Counted from the first letter of the stretch, positions 8,028 to 17,070 are shown. The stretch is DNA of 64,000 nucleotides from Rugamonas aquatica (GCF_009380215.1 NZ_WHUG01000006.1:1-64000), one strand, 5' to 3'. Numbers and translations: made by a program. Notes: generated from the letters alone by a model not told the origin.

Positions 8028-8104
8028 GCCTGGCCTAATTCCGGGCCGGACGGGTTTAAATCTTGTAATGAATTTTTCCCATCCCCGATGAAGGAGAACT
8101 AAAA

Positions 8105-9115
8105 ATGGCAACAGCCGCAAAGAAACCAGCAGCAAAGAAACCGGCCGCTAAAGCCGCCGCCCCAGCGAAAAAGCCTGTCGCAGCGAAAGCCGCCGCCAAG
8201 CCAGCAGTGAAAGCTGCCGCTAAACCAGCAGCGAAACCAGCCGCTAAACCAGCCGTGAAAAAAGCAGCTGCCAAGCCAGTCGCTAAAAAAGCCGCCGCTA
8301 AACCAGCCGCCAAGCCAGCAGCAAAAGCAGCAGCCAAGCCAGCAGTGAAAAAAGCCGCTGCCAAGCCAGTCGCTAAAAAAGCTGTCGCTAAACCAGCAGC
8401 CAAGCCAGCAGCGAAAAAAGCCGTAGCCAAGCCAGCAGCGAAAAAAGTAGCCGCTAAACCAGCAGCTAAAAAAGTCGTCGCCAAGGCAGCAGCCAAGCCA
8501 GCAGCTAAAAAAGCTGTCGCTAAACCAGTAGCTAAAAAAGCAGCAGCCAAGCCAGCAGCGAAAAAAGTAGCCGCTAAACCAGCAGCTAAAAAAGTCGTCG
8601 CTAAAGCAGCCGCCAAGCCAGCAGCTAAAAAAGCCGCCGCCAAACCAGCAGCGAAAAAAGTAGCCGCCAAGCCAGCAGCTAAAAAGGTCGCCGCCAAACC
8701 GGCAGCCAAGCCAGCCGCTAAAGCAGCAGCCAAGCCAGCAGCCAAAAAAGCTGTCGCCAAAAAACCAGCGGTAAAAGCAGCAGCCAAACCGGCTGCAAAG
8801 GCAGCGGCTAAGCCAGCAGCAAAAAAGCCAGTTAAGGCAGCCGCTAAGCCGGTTGCCAAGAAGCCAGTCGCCAAGAAGGTCGCCGCTAAACCGGCCGCCG
8901 CTCCAGCCGCTGCTTCGGCCGCACCAGTAGTGGCAGCCGCCGCTCCTGCTGCCAAGCCAGCTGTGAAAAAAGCTGCCCCGAAAAAGGCTGCTGCACCGAA
9001 GAAGGAAGCTGTCGCCAAGCCAGCCGCTCCAGCTCCGGCCGCCGCTCCTGCAGCAAAAACCGTGTTGGCACCGGCCGCAGCATGGCCGTTCCCAACCAGC
9101 ACCCGTCCTAGCTAA
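8105..9115 (+). CDS. Histone H1-like DNA-binding protein, KPAAKKA repeats
   Basis: A 336-residue, extremely basic, low-complexity protein made almost entirely of Ala, Lys, Pro and Val in units such as KPAAKKA and KPAAKKVAA. Such proteins resemble the C-terminal tail of eukaryotic histone H1 and compact DNA in betaproteobacteria and in Pseudomonas AlgP. From about residue 260 the repeats give way to Ala/Pro stretches, and the tail ends in a non-repetitive AAWPFPTSTRPS, a form of ending shared by relatives. ATG start is preceded by AAGGAGAAC. The gene holds an exact 57-bp direct repeat at a 120-bp period (40 codons, in frame), so length variation by slippage or recombination is likely. A strong terminator follows. 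Confidence 0.9.
   Translation: MATAAKKPAAKKPAAKAAAPAKKPVAAKAAAKPAVKAAAKPAAKPAAKPAVKKAAAKPVAKKAAAKPAAKPAAKAAAKPAVKKAAAKPVAKKAVAKPAAKPAAKKAVAKPAAKKVAAKPAAKKVVAKAAAKPAAKKAVAKPVAKKAAAKPAAKKVAAKPAAKKVVAKAAAKPAAKKAAAKPAAKKVAAKPAAKKVAAKPAAKPAAKAAAKPAAKKAVAKKPAVKAAAKPAAKAAAKPAAKKPVKAAAKPVAKKPVAKKVAAKPAAAPAAASAAPVVAAAAPAAKPAVKKAAPKKAAAPKKEAVAKPAAPAPAAAPAAKTVLAPAAAWPFPTSTRPS
8425..8601 (+). repeat. 57-bp exact direct repeat inside the histone-like gene
   Basis: Positions 8425-8481 and 8545-8601 are identical and 120 bp apart, coding AKPAAKKVAAKPAAKKVVA twice. Because 120 is a multiple of three, recombination between copies removes or adds 40 residues without a frameshift. Confidence 0.9.
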
Positions 9116-9147
9116 TTAAATAGCTTGGATGCCTGCTGAGGCAATGG

Positions 9148-9184
9148 GCCGCTGTGTGAGACAATCACACAGCGGCTTTTTTTT
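9148..9184 (+). terminator. Rho-independent terminator of the histone-like gene
   Basis: A 12-bp perfect stem, GCCGCTGTGTGA/TCACACAGCGGC, closes a 5-nt loop and is followed by eight T residues. The T-run directly abuts GGAGGG, the Shine-Dalgarno of yggT. Confidence 0.95.
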
Positions 9185-9195
9185 GGAGGGAACTC

Positions 9196-9726
9196 GTGCT
9201 TAGTATTCTCGTGTTGATTGTCGACGCCATCGCCACCTTGCTGGGCGGGGCTTTGCTGTTGCGTTTCTGGATGCAGGCGATCCGCGTCCGCCCACCGGCA
9301 TCGGTGGCCCAATTTACGTTCCAGCTGTCGGACTGGCTGGTGCGCCCGCTGCGCCGCATCGTGCCCGGTGTGGGCGGCTATGACTGGGCCAGCCTGATCG
9401 GTGCGTTCCTGATCGTGCTGCTGGCCACCTCGGTGATGTACCTGGCCGGCTGGACCACGCCGCTGGTGCTGCTGATGGCCTTACAGCGTTTTCTGCAGTG
9501 GATTTTGTACGGCTTCATGGCCTTGCTGGTGATCGAGGCGATCTTCAGCTGGGTGAACCCGCATGCGCCGCTTGCGCCGTTCGTGCGCGCGCTCAACGAG
9601 CCGCTGCTGCGGCCCATCCGCCGCGTGGTGCCGCTGGTCGGCAACCTGGACCTGTCGCTGCTGGTGGCGCTGATCGTGTTGCAGATCGCGCTGCTGGTGC
9701 TGGGCATGCTGTTTAGCGGACGCTAA
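9196..9726 (+). CDS. yggT: YggT family integral membrane protein
   Basis: A 176-residue inner-membrane protein with two tandem YggT units, each a hydrophobic helix pair followed by an amphipathic basic stretch: LVRPLRRIVPGVGGYDWASLIGAF around residues 54-77 and LLRPIRRVVPLVGNLDLSLLVAL around 135-157. The family occurs in bacteria and plastids (YlmG/CCB3-like) and has been linked to membrane or division functions, but its biochemical role is not settled. Start: GTG with a strong GGAGGG six nt upstream. That site is fused to the T-run of the preceding terminator, so expression probably needs read-through or a promoter embedded in the terminator. Confidence 0.9.
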   Translation: MLSILVLIVDAIATLLGGALLLRFWMQAIRVRPPASVAQFTFQLSDWLVRPLRRIVPGVGGYDWASLIGAFLIVLLATSVMYLAGWTTPLVLLMALQRFLQWILYGFMALLVIEAIFSWVNPHAPLAPFVRALNEPLLRPIRRVVPLVGNLDLSLLVALIVLQIALLVLGMLFSGR

Positions 9727-9742
9727 ACCGCCGCGGACGAAA

Positions 9743-9788
9743 AAAAGCCCCCATCAGCCTGAGTGCACTCAGGCTGATGGGGGCTTTT
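9743..9788. terminator. Perfect 46-bp palindromic bidirectional terminator
   Basis: A perfect palindrome with no unpaired base at DNA level: AAAAGCCCCCATCAGCCTGA on the left mirrors the right arm, centred on TGCA. It sits between the convergent yggT and PfkB kinase genes and has A-runs and T-runs on both flanks, so it should stop transcription from both sides. Confidence 0.95.
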
Positions 9789-9804
9789 GCTTAGTGCGAG
9801 CTGA

Positions 9805-10743
9805 TCAGTAGCGGTAGCCGAAGGCGGCTTCGAAGCGGTCGGCGATCTCGGCAGCGGTCGGCTTGTGGTTTTGCGCGCCCTTGCTGGCGATCTTGATCGC
9901 GCCCAGCAGGCTGGCCAGGCGGCCGGTGTTTTCCCACGTCCAGCCGTTGGTGATGCCGAACAGCAGGCCGGCGCGGTAGGCGTCGCCGCAACCGGTCGGG
10001 TCCACCGCCTCGGCCACCGGCACCGCCGGGATCTCGATGCGCTGGCCGCCGGTGTGGATCTCCGAGCCGTTTTCGCCGCGCGTAATGATCAGCGCTGTCA
10101 GGCGGCTGGCGATTTCCGGCACGGTCAGGCCGGTGCGGTCCATCAGCAGTTCGATTTCGTAGTCGTTGGTGGTGACGTAGGTGGCTTTGTCGATGAACTC
10201 GATCAGCTCGTCGCCGTTGAACATCGGCAGCTGCTGGCCCGGGTCGAAGATGAACGGGATCTGCAGCTTGGCCAGGTCGGCGGCGTGCTTCTTCATGCCC
10301 AGGTGGCCGTCCGGCGAGATGATGGCGATGGCGGCAGGGCCGGCCTTGGCGACTTCGTTCTCGTGCGCGTAGGACATGGCGCCCGGGTGGAAGGCGTTGA
10401 TCTGGTTGTTGTCTTCGTCGGCGGTGACGAAGCACTGGGCGTTGTAGGCTTCCGGCTTGATCAGGATGTTGTCGGTGGACAGGCCGAGCTTGCGGAATCG
10501 CTCCATGTAAGCGGCGTTGTCCTGGCCCATGACGCCGACGATGCGCGGATGGCCGCCCAGCAGTTGCAGATTGTAGGCGATGTTGGGCGCGCAGCCGCCG
10601 AACTCGGTGCGCATGGTCGGCGCCAGGAAGGATACGTTCACCTTGTGCAGCTGGTCGGCCAGCAGCAGGCTGTCGAAGCGGCCGGGGAATTGCAGGATGG
10701 TGTCAATTGCGATCGAGCCGCAAATCAGGGAGGTCTGGGTCAT
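9805..10743 (-). CDS. PfkB-family carbohydrate/adenosine kinase
   Basis: A 312-residue sugar kinase of the ribokinase/PfkB fold. The N-terminal signature FGGCAPNIAYNLQLLGG (about residues 48-64) and the C-terminal anion-hole motif DPTGCGDAYRAGLL near residue 252, with Asp as catalytic base, are intact. Sequence style is close to proteins called adenosine kinase in betaproteobacteria. ATP-dependent phosphorylation of a nucleoside or sugar hydroxymethyl group is expected; the substrate cannot be fixed from sequence. It is the last gene of the minus-strand accB-accC-prmA-DUF3426 run, 10 nt behind the zinc-ribbon gene, and ends at a perfect bidirectional terminator. Confidence 0.85.
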   Translation of the reverse strand: MTQTSLICGSIAIDTILQFPGRFDSLLLADQLHKVNVSFLAPTMRTEFGGCAPNIAYNLQLLGGHPRIVGVMGQDNAAYMERFRKLGLSTDNILIKPEAYNAQCFVTADEDNNQINAFHPGAMSYAHENEVAKAGPAAIAIISPDGHLGMKKHAADLAKLQIPFIFDPGQQLPMFNGDELIEFIDKATYVTTNDYEIELLMDRTGLTVPEIASRLTALIITRGENGSEIHTGGQRIEIPAVPVAEAVDPTGCGDAYRAGLLFGITNGWTWENTGRLASLLGAIKIASKGAQNHKPTAAEIADRFEAAFGYRY

Positions 10744-10753
10744 GGTGTGGTCT

Positions 10754-12274
10754 TTATGGATAGAAGACTGCGATGTGATAGCCGGATGCTTTCAGCTGGT
10801 TCAGTTCAAAGTACAGTTTGACAGATTGTTCGGTGTGCGGGGCGAAGCCTTTGTCCAGCGCGACATCGGCGCCCAGGTACTCGCGCGGCGTGAACACGCG
10901 GCGCAGCACGGCCTTGTCGTTGGCGTCGTCCAGCACCAGTTCGATGTGCGGCCAGGCTTGCGCGGTGGCACTCTGGTTGCGCAGCTGGGTGGTGAAGGAG
11001 AAGCTGGTGTCGCTCAGGGTTTGCAGCTCGCCCTGTTCGATGCTGAGGTCGTCGATCTGGGCCGGCAGTTCGATCTTGCAGCCGAGCGCGTTGCAGGCGG
11101 CCGTCAGCGCCGGCTTGAGCGGCGGCAGCGCGGCGGCGATCTGGTTGCGGAAGGTGGTCAGGCCCTGGGCCGCCAGCGTCGTCAGCAGCAGCAGCGAGCC
11201 CAGGCTCATGGCGATGGTCGCGGCCTTGCCGTACTTCTGGCGGCGCCGTTCGCGCTTGATGAAGCCGGGCTCTTCGGCTTCGGTGTCGGGGCTGTCGGTG
11301 TCGGTGCTGCTGCCGGCGTCGGTGTCGGCCGCGTCGGCCTGCGGGGGGGCGTGGGCGCGCGCGGATTGCGCCTCGGCCAGGCCGGCGGTCGACAGCTGCA
11401 CCAGCGCTTCTTCGTCGACCTCTTCCAGCTCGTTGAAGCGCGCGGCTTCGGTCGGCACGGCGGTGGTGTCGGCGGGCGCCGGTTCGTCCAGTGTCGGCTC
11501 AAGGCGTTCGGCGGGCAGGACGGAGGTGAAGGCGTCGGGCGCCGGGGCGGTGTCGGCGGCCGGTTCGGTGCTGTCTTGTTCCAGGACGGCCAGTTCGGCA
11601 GCCAGCGCCGCCTCCAGTTCTTCGTCCGACATGGCTTCGATGCTGAGCGCGTTTTCGAGCGGTTCGTCGTCGGTCCATTCCGTGTCGATGGCGGACTCGG
11701 CGCTTGGTTCGACGGTTGGCTCAATGGCCGGCTCGGGCTCGATGGCGGCTTCTATGGCCGGTTCGGGCTGCGCAGGCTCGGGCTCGGCCTCCACGTTCAG
11801 ATCGAGGTCCAGCGCTTCTTCCACCGCCGGCGGCAGGCTGGCCGCCTCGGTAGGCAGCGCGATGGTGTCGGCCGGCTCGGCGTCCGGCGGCGCAGCGGCT
11901 TCGGCAGCGGGCGCAGCGGCAGCCTCGATGGCCTCTGCGGCTTCGGCAGCTTCAGCGGTGTCGGCCGCGTCCAGCGCGGTATCGAGCTCCAGCGTGTAGA
12001 TGGGTTCGGCTTCGTCGCTGCTCAGCGCTTCGGCGGCGCGGGTATCCAGCGCGGCCATCTTCTCATCGAAGGCGACCGGTTCGGGCAGCGGAGAGGGGAG
12101 TTGGACTGGTGCAGGCGCCGTTGCCGGCGCGGCGAGCGGCTCAAGCAGGGCCGCGTTGCCGTCAAAAACTTCATTACAGGAGCCACAGCGCACTATGCCC
12201 CCACGTAATTTCAACTGGTCATGGGCGACCCGAAATATCGTGTTGCAGTGGGGGCATTTTGTGGCGAGCGCCAT
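10754..12274 (-). CDS. Zinc-ribbon, DUF3426 domain membrane protein
   Basis: A 506-residue protein of three parts. Residues 1-40 form an MJ0042-type zinc ribbon (CPHC...CGSC). Residues about 50-340 are a long acidic Ala/Glu/Pro-rich low-complexity stretch. A single transmembrane segment, SLGSLLLLTTLAAQGL, lies near residue 350, followed by a DUF3426 domain that ends ASGYHIAVFYP. The architecture predicts a cytoplasmic zinc ribbon and linker with the DUF3426 domain in the periplasm. Function is unknown; the pairing with prmA is conserved in betaproteobacteria as I recall. ATG start matches the zinc-ribbon start MALATKCPHC; the frame stays open upstream but only as an antisense shadow of prmA. 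Confidence 0.85.
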   Translation of the reverse strand: MALATKCPHCNTIFRVAHDQLKLRGGIVRCGSCNEVFDGNAALLEPLAAPATAPAPVQLPSPLPEPVAFDEKMAALDTRAAEALSSDEAEPIYTLELDTALDAADTAEAAEAAEAIEAAAAPAAEAAAPPDAEPADTIALPTEAASLPPAVEEALDLDLNVEAEPEPAQPEPAIEAAIEPEPAIEPTVEPSAESAIDTEWTDDEPLENALSIEAMSDEELEAALAAELAVLEQDSTEPAADTAPAPDAFTSVLPAERLEPTLDEPAPADTTAVPTEAARFNELEEVDEEALVQLSTAGLAEAQSARAHAPPQADAADTDAGSSTDTDSPDTEAEEPGFIKRERRRQKYGKAATIAMSLGSLLLLTTLAAQGLTTFRNQIAAALPPLKPALTAACNALGCKIELPAQIDDLSIEQGELQTLSDTSFSFTTQLRNQSATAQAWPHIELVLDDANDKAVLRRVFTPREYLGADVALDKGFAPHTEQSVKLYFELNQLKASGYHIAVFYP

Positions 12275-12282
12275 TGCTGTGG

Positions 12283-13215
12283 TTAGCGCGCCGCTGGAAC
12301 CACGTCGCTGCCGAGGCGGCCGTGCAGGGCCACCCAGCCGTCTTGCTCGGCCCATACGCCCAGCTTGATGAACGGGGCATAGGCTGCCGCCACTTCCTCG
12401 GCCTGGCGCGCCAGCACGCCGGACAGGATCAGCGCACCGCCGTCGGCCACGCGGCCCGACAGCATAGGGGCCATCAGTTTGAGCGGGCTGGACAGGATGT
12501 TGGCGACGACGATGTCGAAACGCTGCGTGGCATGCTTCGATTGCGCGAAGGTGTCCGGCAGGAAGTACTCGATCTCGCACTTGTTGCGCTGGGCATTGTC
12601 GGCCGCCGATTCGATCGCCTGCGGATCGATGTCCACGCCGACCACTTCGCCCGCGCCAACCTTCTTGGCCACCATGGCCAGGATGCCGGAGCCGCAACCG
12701 TAGTCGAGCACGGTTTTGCCCGGTGCCGGATTCGCTTCCAGCCACTCCATGCACAGACGGGTGGTCGGGTGCGAGCCGGTACCGAAGGCCAGGCCCGGAT
12801 CCAGTTCCAGGATCAGGCCGTTGGCGTCCGGCGCTTCGTGCCAGCTCGGCACGACCCAGATGTTCTTGCCGATGTGGATGGGCGCGAACTGCGACTGGGT
12901 CAAGCGCACCCAGTCCTGCTCCTCCACCTTGCGGGTGGTGAACTTCGGCAGCGTCGTCAGGCCGATCTGGCCGGCGGCGGCCGCGACGATCACGGCCTGG
13001 TCGTCATCTTCGTCGGTCAGGGCGACCACGCGGCTGTGATCCCATGCCGCTTCGGTCGGTTCCATGCCCGGCTCGCCGAACAGCGGTTTTTCCGCGTCCG
13101 TGCCTTCGTCCGCGTCTTCCACGGACACCGACAGCGCGCCCACGTCCATCAGGGCTTCCGACAGTGCTTCCGCGTGGTCGCGGGCGATTTCGATGACGAT
13201 TTCAGTCCAGCTCAT
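12283..13215 (-). CDS. prmA: Ribosomal protein L11 methyltransferase
   Basis: A 310-residue SAM-dependent enzyme that trimethylates ribosomal protein L11. An N-terminal substrate-binding domain (residues 1-125, starting [20 protein letters not shown]) is followed by a Rossmann methyltransferase domain with motif [14 protein letters not shown], the acidic [13 protein letters not shown] and the catalytic-loop region [15 protein letters not shown]. Length is typical. Its ATG overlaps the accC stop by one base (TAATG), indicating translational coupling within the accB-accC-prmA run. Confidence 0.96.
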   Translation of the reverse strand: MSWTEIVIEIARDHAEALSEALMDVGALSVSVEDADEGTDAEKPLFGEPGMEPTEAAWDHSRVVALTDEDDDQAVIVAAAAGQIGLTTLPKFTTRKVEEQDWVRLTQSQFAPIHIGKNIWVVPSWHEAPDANGLILELDPGLAFGTGSHPTTRLCMEWLEANPAPGKTVLDYGCGSGILAMVAKKVGAGEVVGVDIDPQAIESAADNAQRNKCEIEYFLPDTFAQSKHATQRFDIVVANILSSPLKLMAPMLSGRVADGGALILSGVLARQAEEVAAAYAPFIKLGVWAEQDGWVALHGRLGSDVVPAAR

Positions 13216-14600
13216 TATTGTGGCGCCTTGTTACTCAAACTCAGTTTATGCAGGTCTGGCATGTCTGCCAGCTTTTGTTCCAGGTAATGGATGTTGGTGC
13301 CGCCTTCGATGAAGCGGGCGTCGACCATCAGCTCGCGGTGCAGCGGGATGTTGGTCTGGATGCCCTCGACCACCATTTCCGACAGCGCGATCTGCATGCG
13401 GCGGATCGCCTGTTCGCGGGTGGCGCCGTAAGCGATCACCTTGCCGATCATCGAATCGTAGTGCGGCGGTACATAATACCCCGCATAAGCGTGCGAGTCG
13501 ACGCGCACGCCCGGGCCGCCCGGCACGTGCCAGGACGTGATGCGGCCTGGCGACGGCGTGAACTTGAACGGGTCTTCGGCGTTGATGCGGCACTCGACGG
13601 CGTGGCCGGAGAGCATCACGTCGCGCTGGCGGAAGCGCAGCTTCTCGCCGGCGGCGATGCGGATCTGTTCCTGCACGATGTCGATGCCGGTGATCATTTC
13701 GGTCACAGGGTGTTCGACCTGCACGCGGGTGTTCATTTCGATGAAGTAGAACTCGCCGTTCTCATACAGGAACTCGAAGGTGCCGGCGCCACGGTAGCCG
13801 ATCTTGCGGCAGGCTTCGGCGCAGCGGTCGCCGATCTTTTCGATCAGCTTGCGCGGGATGCCCGGCGCCGGTGCTTCTTCGATGACCTTCTGGTGGCGGC
13901 GCTGCATCGAGCAGTCGCGTTCGCCCAGCCAGACGGCGTTTTTGTGTTCATCGGCGAGGATCTGGATTTCCACGTGACGCGGATTTTCCAGGTACTTCTC
14001 CATATAGACTTCCGGATTGCCGAAGGCGGTGCCCGCTTCGGTCTTGGTCATCGCCACGGCGTTGATCAGTGCCGCTTCGGTATGCACCACGCGCATGCCG
14101 CGGCCACCGCCGCCGCCGGCCGCCTTGATGATGACCGGGTAGCCGACTTTGCGCGCAATTTGCACAATAGCCTTTGGATCGTCCGGCAACGCGCCGTCCG
14201 AACCCGGCACGCACGGTACGCCTGCCTTGATCATGGTTTGCTTGGCCGAGACCTTGTCGCCCATCAGGCGGATCGATTCGGAGCGGGGGCCGATGAAGAC
14301 GAAGCCGGATTTTTCCACGCGTTCGGCGAAGTCGGCGTTTTCCGACAGGAAGCCGTAGCCCGGGTGGATCGCTTCCGCGTCCGTCACTTCGGCGGCGCTG
14401 ATGATGGCCGGCATGTTCAGGTAGCTGAGCGTCGACGGCGCAGGACCGATGCACACCGATTCATCCGCCAACTTCACGTATTTGGCGTCTTTGTCTGCTT
14501 CCGAGTGGACCACAACCGTCTTGATGCCCAGTTCGCGGCAAGCGCGCTGGATACGGAGGGCAATTTCGCCACGGTTGGCGATGAGGATTTTTTCAAACAT
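13215..14600 (-). CDS. accC: Biotin carboxylase, acetyl-CoA carboxylase subunit
   Basis: A 461-residue ATP-grasp enzyme that carboxylates biotin on AccB, the first half-reaction of malonyl-CoA synthesis. Seen are the N-terminal [17 protein letters not shown], the Gly-rich ATP loop [15 protein letters not shown], the metal/catalytic block [14 protein letters not shown] and the carboxylase C-terminal domain. Length is slightly above the E. coli protein (449). Start: the ATG of MFEKIL, the invariant family start; upstream in-frame codons are not conserved. A 111-nt gap separates it from accB. Confidence 0.97.
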   Translation of the reverse strand: MFEKILIANRGEIALRIQRACRELGIKTVVVHSEADKDAKYVKLADESVCIGPAPSTLSYLNMPAIISAAEVTDAEAIHPGYGFLSENADFAERVEKSGFVFIGPRSESIRLMGDKVSAKQTMIKAGVPCVPGSDGALPDDPKAIVQIARKVGYPVIIKAAGGGGGRGMRVVHTEAALINAVAMTKTEAGTAFGNPEVYMEKYLENPRHVEIQILADEHKNAVWLGERDCSMQRRHQKVIEEAPAPGIPRKLIEKIGDRCAEACRKIGYRGAGTFEFLYENGEFYFIEMNTRVQVEHPVTEMITGIDIVQEQIRIAAGEKLRFRQRDVMLSGHAVECRINAEDPFKFTPSPGRITSWHVPGGPGVRVDSHAYAGYYVPPHYDSMIGKVIAYGATREQAIRRMQIALSEMVVEGIQTNIPLHRELMVDARFIEGGTNIHYLEQKLADMPDLHKLSLSNKAPQ

Positions 14601-14711
14601 GATAGGTTCGCGTATGTCTGTGAGCACCGGCGGGCCGGTAACGTCAGGTAGAGGAGGGAATGCGGACCAAGCCGGCGCGCCCGTCACCGATGGGGAGGGC
14701 GCAGGCCGGTC

Positions 14712-15182
14712 TTAGCCTATCACAAACAGCGGTTGGCCGAATTCGACCGGCTGGCCGTTCTCGACCAGAATCTGGGTGATCGTGCCGGACTTGTCGGCGT
14801 CGATTTCGTTCAGCAGCTTCATCGCTTCGATGATGCACAGGGTATCGCCTTCCTTGACGGTGGCGCCCACTTCGACAAACGCTGGCGAACCTGGCGCGGA
14901 CGAACGGTAGAAGGTGCCAACCATCGGCGACTTGACCACGTGGCCGGTCGGCTCGGCGGCGACAACGGGGGCGGCGGCCACGGCGCCCGGGGCGGCGGCA
15001 ACTGGCGCCGGAGCTGCGTGGTATTGCGGCATGCCTTGCGGCTGCATCATCACCATTTGGTTTTGCGGCATGGCGGACGACTTGACGATGCGTACTTTGC
15101 TCTCGCCTTCGGTCACTTCGAGCTCGGCGATGTCCGATTCTGCGACCAAATCAATCAAGGTCTTCAGCTTGCGTAAATCCAT
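14712..15182 (-). CDS. accB: Biotin carboxyl carrier protein of acetyl-CoA carboxylase
   Basis: A 156-residue carrier. The N-terminal helix ([23 protein letters not shown]) is followed by an Ala/Pro/Gln-rich mobile linker (residues about 50-80) and the C-terminal biotinyl domain with the biotin-accepting lysine in EAMKLLNEI near residue 122. Size and order match E. coli AccB (156 residues). It forms an operon with accC downstream; aroQ lies 89 nt upstream on the same strand. Confidence 0.97.
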   Translation of the reverse strand: MDLRKLKTLIDLVAESDIAELEVTEGESKVRIVKSSAMPQNQMVMMQPQGMPQYHAAPAPVAAAPGAVAAAPVVAAEPTGHVVKSPMVGTFYRSSAPGSPAFVEVGATVKEGDTLCIIEAMKLLNEIDADKSGTITQILVENGQPVEFGQPLFVIG

Positions 15183-15271
15183 GTAACCCCCAGGAATGTC
15201 TTTGTTATGTAAGTGTGAGCGGCAGCGCTTTTTGAGCGGAGCCGCGCGGAATTGCGCGCAGATCGCGTAGA

Positions 15272-15709
15272 TTATCGCTTTTTAAGAACGAAGTCGATGG
15301 CAAACCGATATCCTTCGATACCCAGTCCGCAAATAGTACCTATAGCGATCGCGCTAAGAAATGAGTGGTGGCGAAACGACTCGCGCTGGTAAATATTCGA
15401 AATATGCACTTCAACAAACGGTATCGCCACCCCAGCCAGGGCGTCGCGCAAGGCCACGCTGGTGTGGGTCAGGCCGCCCGGGTTGATGACGATGGCGTCC
15501 ACGCCTTGCGCTCTGGCGGCATGGATGCGGTCGATCAGCGCCCCTTCGTGGTTGCTCTGAAAGCAGGACAAGCTCGCGCCCGCCGCCTGGGCTTGTGCCT
15601 GGGCAGCGTGTTCGATGTCGGCCAAAGTGCTAGCGCCGTAGACCTCTGGCTCGCGGCTTCCCAGTAAATTCAGGTTGGGACCGTTGAGCAGGAGGAGGTT
15701 TTTTGCCAT
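15272..15709 (-). CDS. aroQ: 3-dehydroquinate dehydratase, type II
   Basis: A 145-residue dodecameric-type enzyme for step 3 of the shikimate pathway. Diagnostic blocks are present: [19 protein letters not shown] with the active-site Arg and Tyr, [16 protein letters not shown] with substrate-binding residues, and [17 protein letters not shown] with the catalytic His. Start: the ATG of [12 protein letters not shown], the usual family start; an in-frame ATG 15 codons earlier is unlikely. Another shikimate gene, aroE, lies elsewhere in this window. Confidence 0.96.
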   Translation of the reverse strand: MAKNLLLLNGPNLNLLGSREPEVYGASTLADIEHAAQAQAQAAGASLSCFQSNHEGALIDRIHAARAQGVDAIVINPGGLTHTSVALRDALAGVAIPFVEVHISNIYQRESFRHHSFLSAIAIGTICGLGIEGYRFAIDFVLKKR

Positions 15710-15793
15710 GGGTTCAGGACCGTTTTCCGCGAAAGTTCCGCATTTTGCCGCCAACCGTCGGCATTGGCAAGAGAAAAAAACTTGTAAAACTAT

Positions 15794-16342
15794 TTACAGA
15801 GTTGCCAGATCCTTGCGCAGCTCGTCAAACTTCAAACGGCCCAGATAGGTCTTCTTGACCTGACCGTCGGCGCCGATCAGCACCGTGTAGGGAAGCCCGC
15901 CGGCGGCATTGCCGAAGCTGCGGGAAAGCTCGGTGCCGGCCATGCCGGCGACGAAGACTGGATAGGTGATTTTGAACTTGTCGTTAAATTCGGCGATATT
16001 TGTTGCCGAATCTATACCAATTCCGATAACTTGCAGCTTCTTACCCTCTTCTCCGGCGGCCAGCGCCGACAGCTCCGGCATCTCCTGCACGCACGGACCG
16101 CACCACGGCGCCCAGAAATTGACCAGCGTAGCCTTGCCTTTGTACTGGCCCAAGGCTTGGGCGACGCCCTTGGCGTCCGGCAGCGTCAGCTTATATAAGC
16201 CGTCGACGGGACCGGTGACGCCGGCCGGCTGGGCGGTGGTGATCGGCGGCGCGGCTGCTTTTTTATTCAGGCCGACATAGGCGCCGGAGGCGCCGAATAG
16301 CAAAGCGACAACAACATAGGCTGCGAGGTGTTTTTGATTCAT
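15794..16342 (-). CDS. TlpA/ResA-like thiol-disulfide oxidoreductase
   Basis: A 182-residue thioredoxin-fold protein with an N-terminal membrane anchor or signal (YVVVALLFGASGAYVGL) and the redox motif WAPWCGPCVQEMPEL around residues 77-91. The cis-Pro region is in GGLPYTVLI. Such periplasmic, membrane-tethered reductants supply electrons for cytochrome c maturation or other disulfide exchange; the partner is not evident here. Its ATG overlaps the stop of the upstream gene (ATGA). Confidence 0.9.
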   Translation of the reverse strand: MNQKHLAAYVVVALLFGASGAYVGLNKKAAAPPITTAQPAGVTGPVDGLYKLTLPDAKGVAQALGQYKGKATLVNFWAPWCGPCVQEMPELSALAAGEEGKKLQVIGIGIDSATNIAEFNDKFKITYPVFVAGMAGTELSRSFGNAAGGLPYTVLIGADGQVKKTYLGRLKFDELRKDLATL

Positions 16343-16992
16343 GGTGGATTCGGGTTGGAGTTTTCTTGGGTGCTATCTTGGGTACTGTTAACTAGTAGGG
16401 CGCGCACGGCGGCGATATCGGCGCGCATCAATTTGCCGTCGCCACGGGTCTTGACGGCGCCGCGCAGGTCGTCCAGCTCATACAAGGCGGCGTGCACGCC
16501 TTCCTTGTGCCACATGAAGCTGACCGTTTCGACCGAGCCGTAGCGCGGACCCTTGAAGTGGGGCGTTTCGGAAATGTCGATTTGTAAATTGCGGTTCAGC
16601 AGGAAGATTTCCACCTCCTTGGCGCTGTCGGCGAACAGCTGCAGGTGGATATCGTCGTGCAGGCCGGCCGTGCCATTTAATACGGCGCCGGTCAGATAGG
16701 GGTGGAAGGCGGCCAGGCCATCCATGATGTCGACCGCCAGCGTGCGCAGCCGGAACAGGCGCGCGGGCTGGGTGTCGGCATGGAACAGCGACTGGTAGAT
16801 GCGCACTTCCGCCTCGATCTGGGCGTTATCCGGCAGCAGGTTCAGCGGCGGCTGGGTGTCGCCGAGTATCTGTTTGGCGGCCTTGCGCTTGGCGGTGTTG
16901 TAGTCGTGGCCATCCTGGGCGATCAGGCGTGCGGCGGCCGCGGCGATCTCCGCACGCAGCAGCAGGACTTCTTCGATAACATTCGGCGTCAT
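16339..16992 (-). CDS. Conserved hypothetical protein, nucleotidyltransferase-like
   Basis: A 217-residue soluble protein. The N-terminal half is helical (EEVLLLRAEIAAAAARLIAQDGHDYNTAKRKAAKQIL), and the middle holds GAVLNGTAGLHDDIHLQLFADSAKEVEIFLL, which recalls the G-x-N/S...DxDh pattern of small nucleotidyltransferases but is not a clean match. The protein is divergent from mpl, with 78 nt between them, and coupled to the TlpA-like gene downstream. In my recollection this family sits beside mpl in betaproteobacteria. Function unknown. Confidence 0.75.
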   Translation of the reverse strand: MTPNVIEEVLLLRAEIAAAAARLIAQDGHDYNTAKRKAAKQILGDTQPPLNLLPDNAQIEAEVRIYQSLFHADTQPARLFRLRTLAVDIMDGLAAFHPYLTGAVLNGTAGLHDDIHLQLFADSAKEVEIFLLNRNLQIDISETPHFKGPRYGSVETVSFMWHKEGVHAALYELDDLRGAVKTRGDGKLMRADIAAVRALLVNSTQDSTQENSNPNPP

Positions 16993-17070
16993 GGACCAGA
17001 TAATACTCTGAACCGGGAAAAGGGCGGCGGGTCGGGTAAAATCCCGTATTCAATCGTCGTCTTGATCACT

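Larger units (their letters stand above)
6967..8104. other. Long region without convincing gene, dense in CpG
   Basis: About 1.1 kb between hipB and the histone-like gene. From roughly 7020 to 7560 it is crowded with CGCG, GCGC and GACG words broken by short A/T tracts. Frames on both strands are Arg/Lys-rich or interrupted and have no initiation signals worth trusting. A perfect 9-bp hairpin (CGCTGCGAT/ATCGCAGCG, 4-nt loop) lies at 7227-7248. On the plus strand the frame after the stop at 7333-7335 stays open to 7563 with a somewhat protein-like composition (GGADFSAGDDGIAETQTAQG), perhaps a remnant. The right part holds a terminator-like hairpin and two leader hairpins, listed separately. 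Confidence 0.6.

Noticed and set aside
8105-9115. Short regular repeats suggesting a CRISPR array
   Set aside because: The repeats are codon-phased, in frame, degenerate, and encode KPAAKKA; there are no unique spacers.
11206-12200. Strong Glu/Ala and Ser/Ala-rich frames on both strands near the DUF3426 gene
   Set aside because: They are other-frame readings of the low-complexity acidic linker of that gene.
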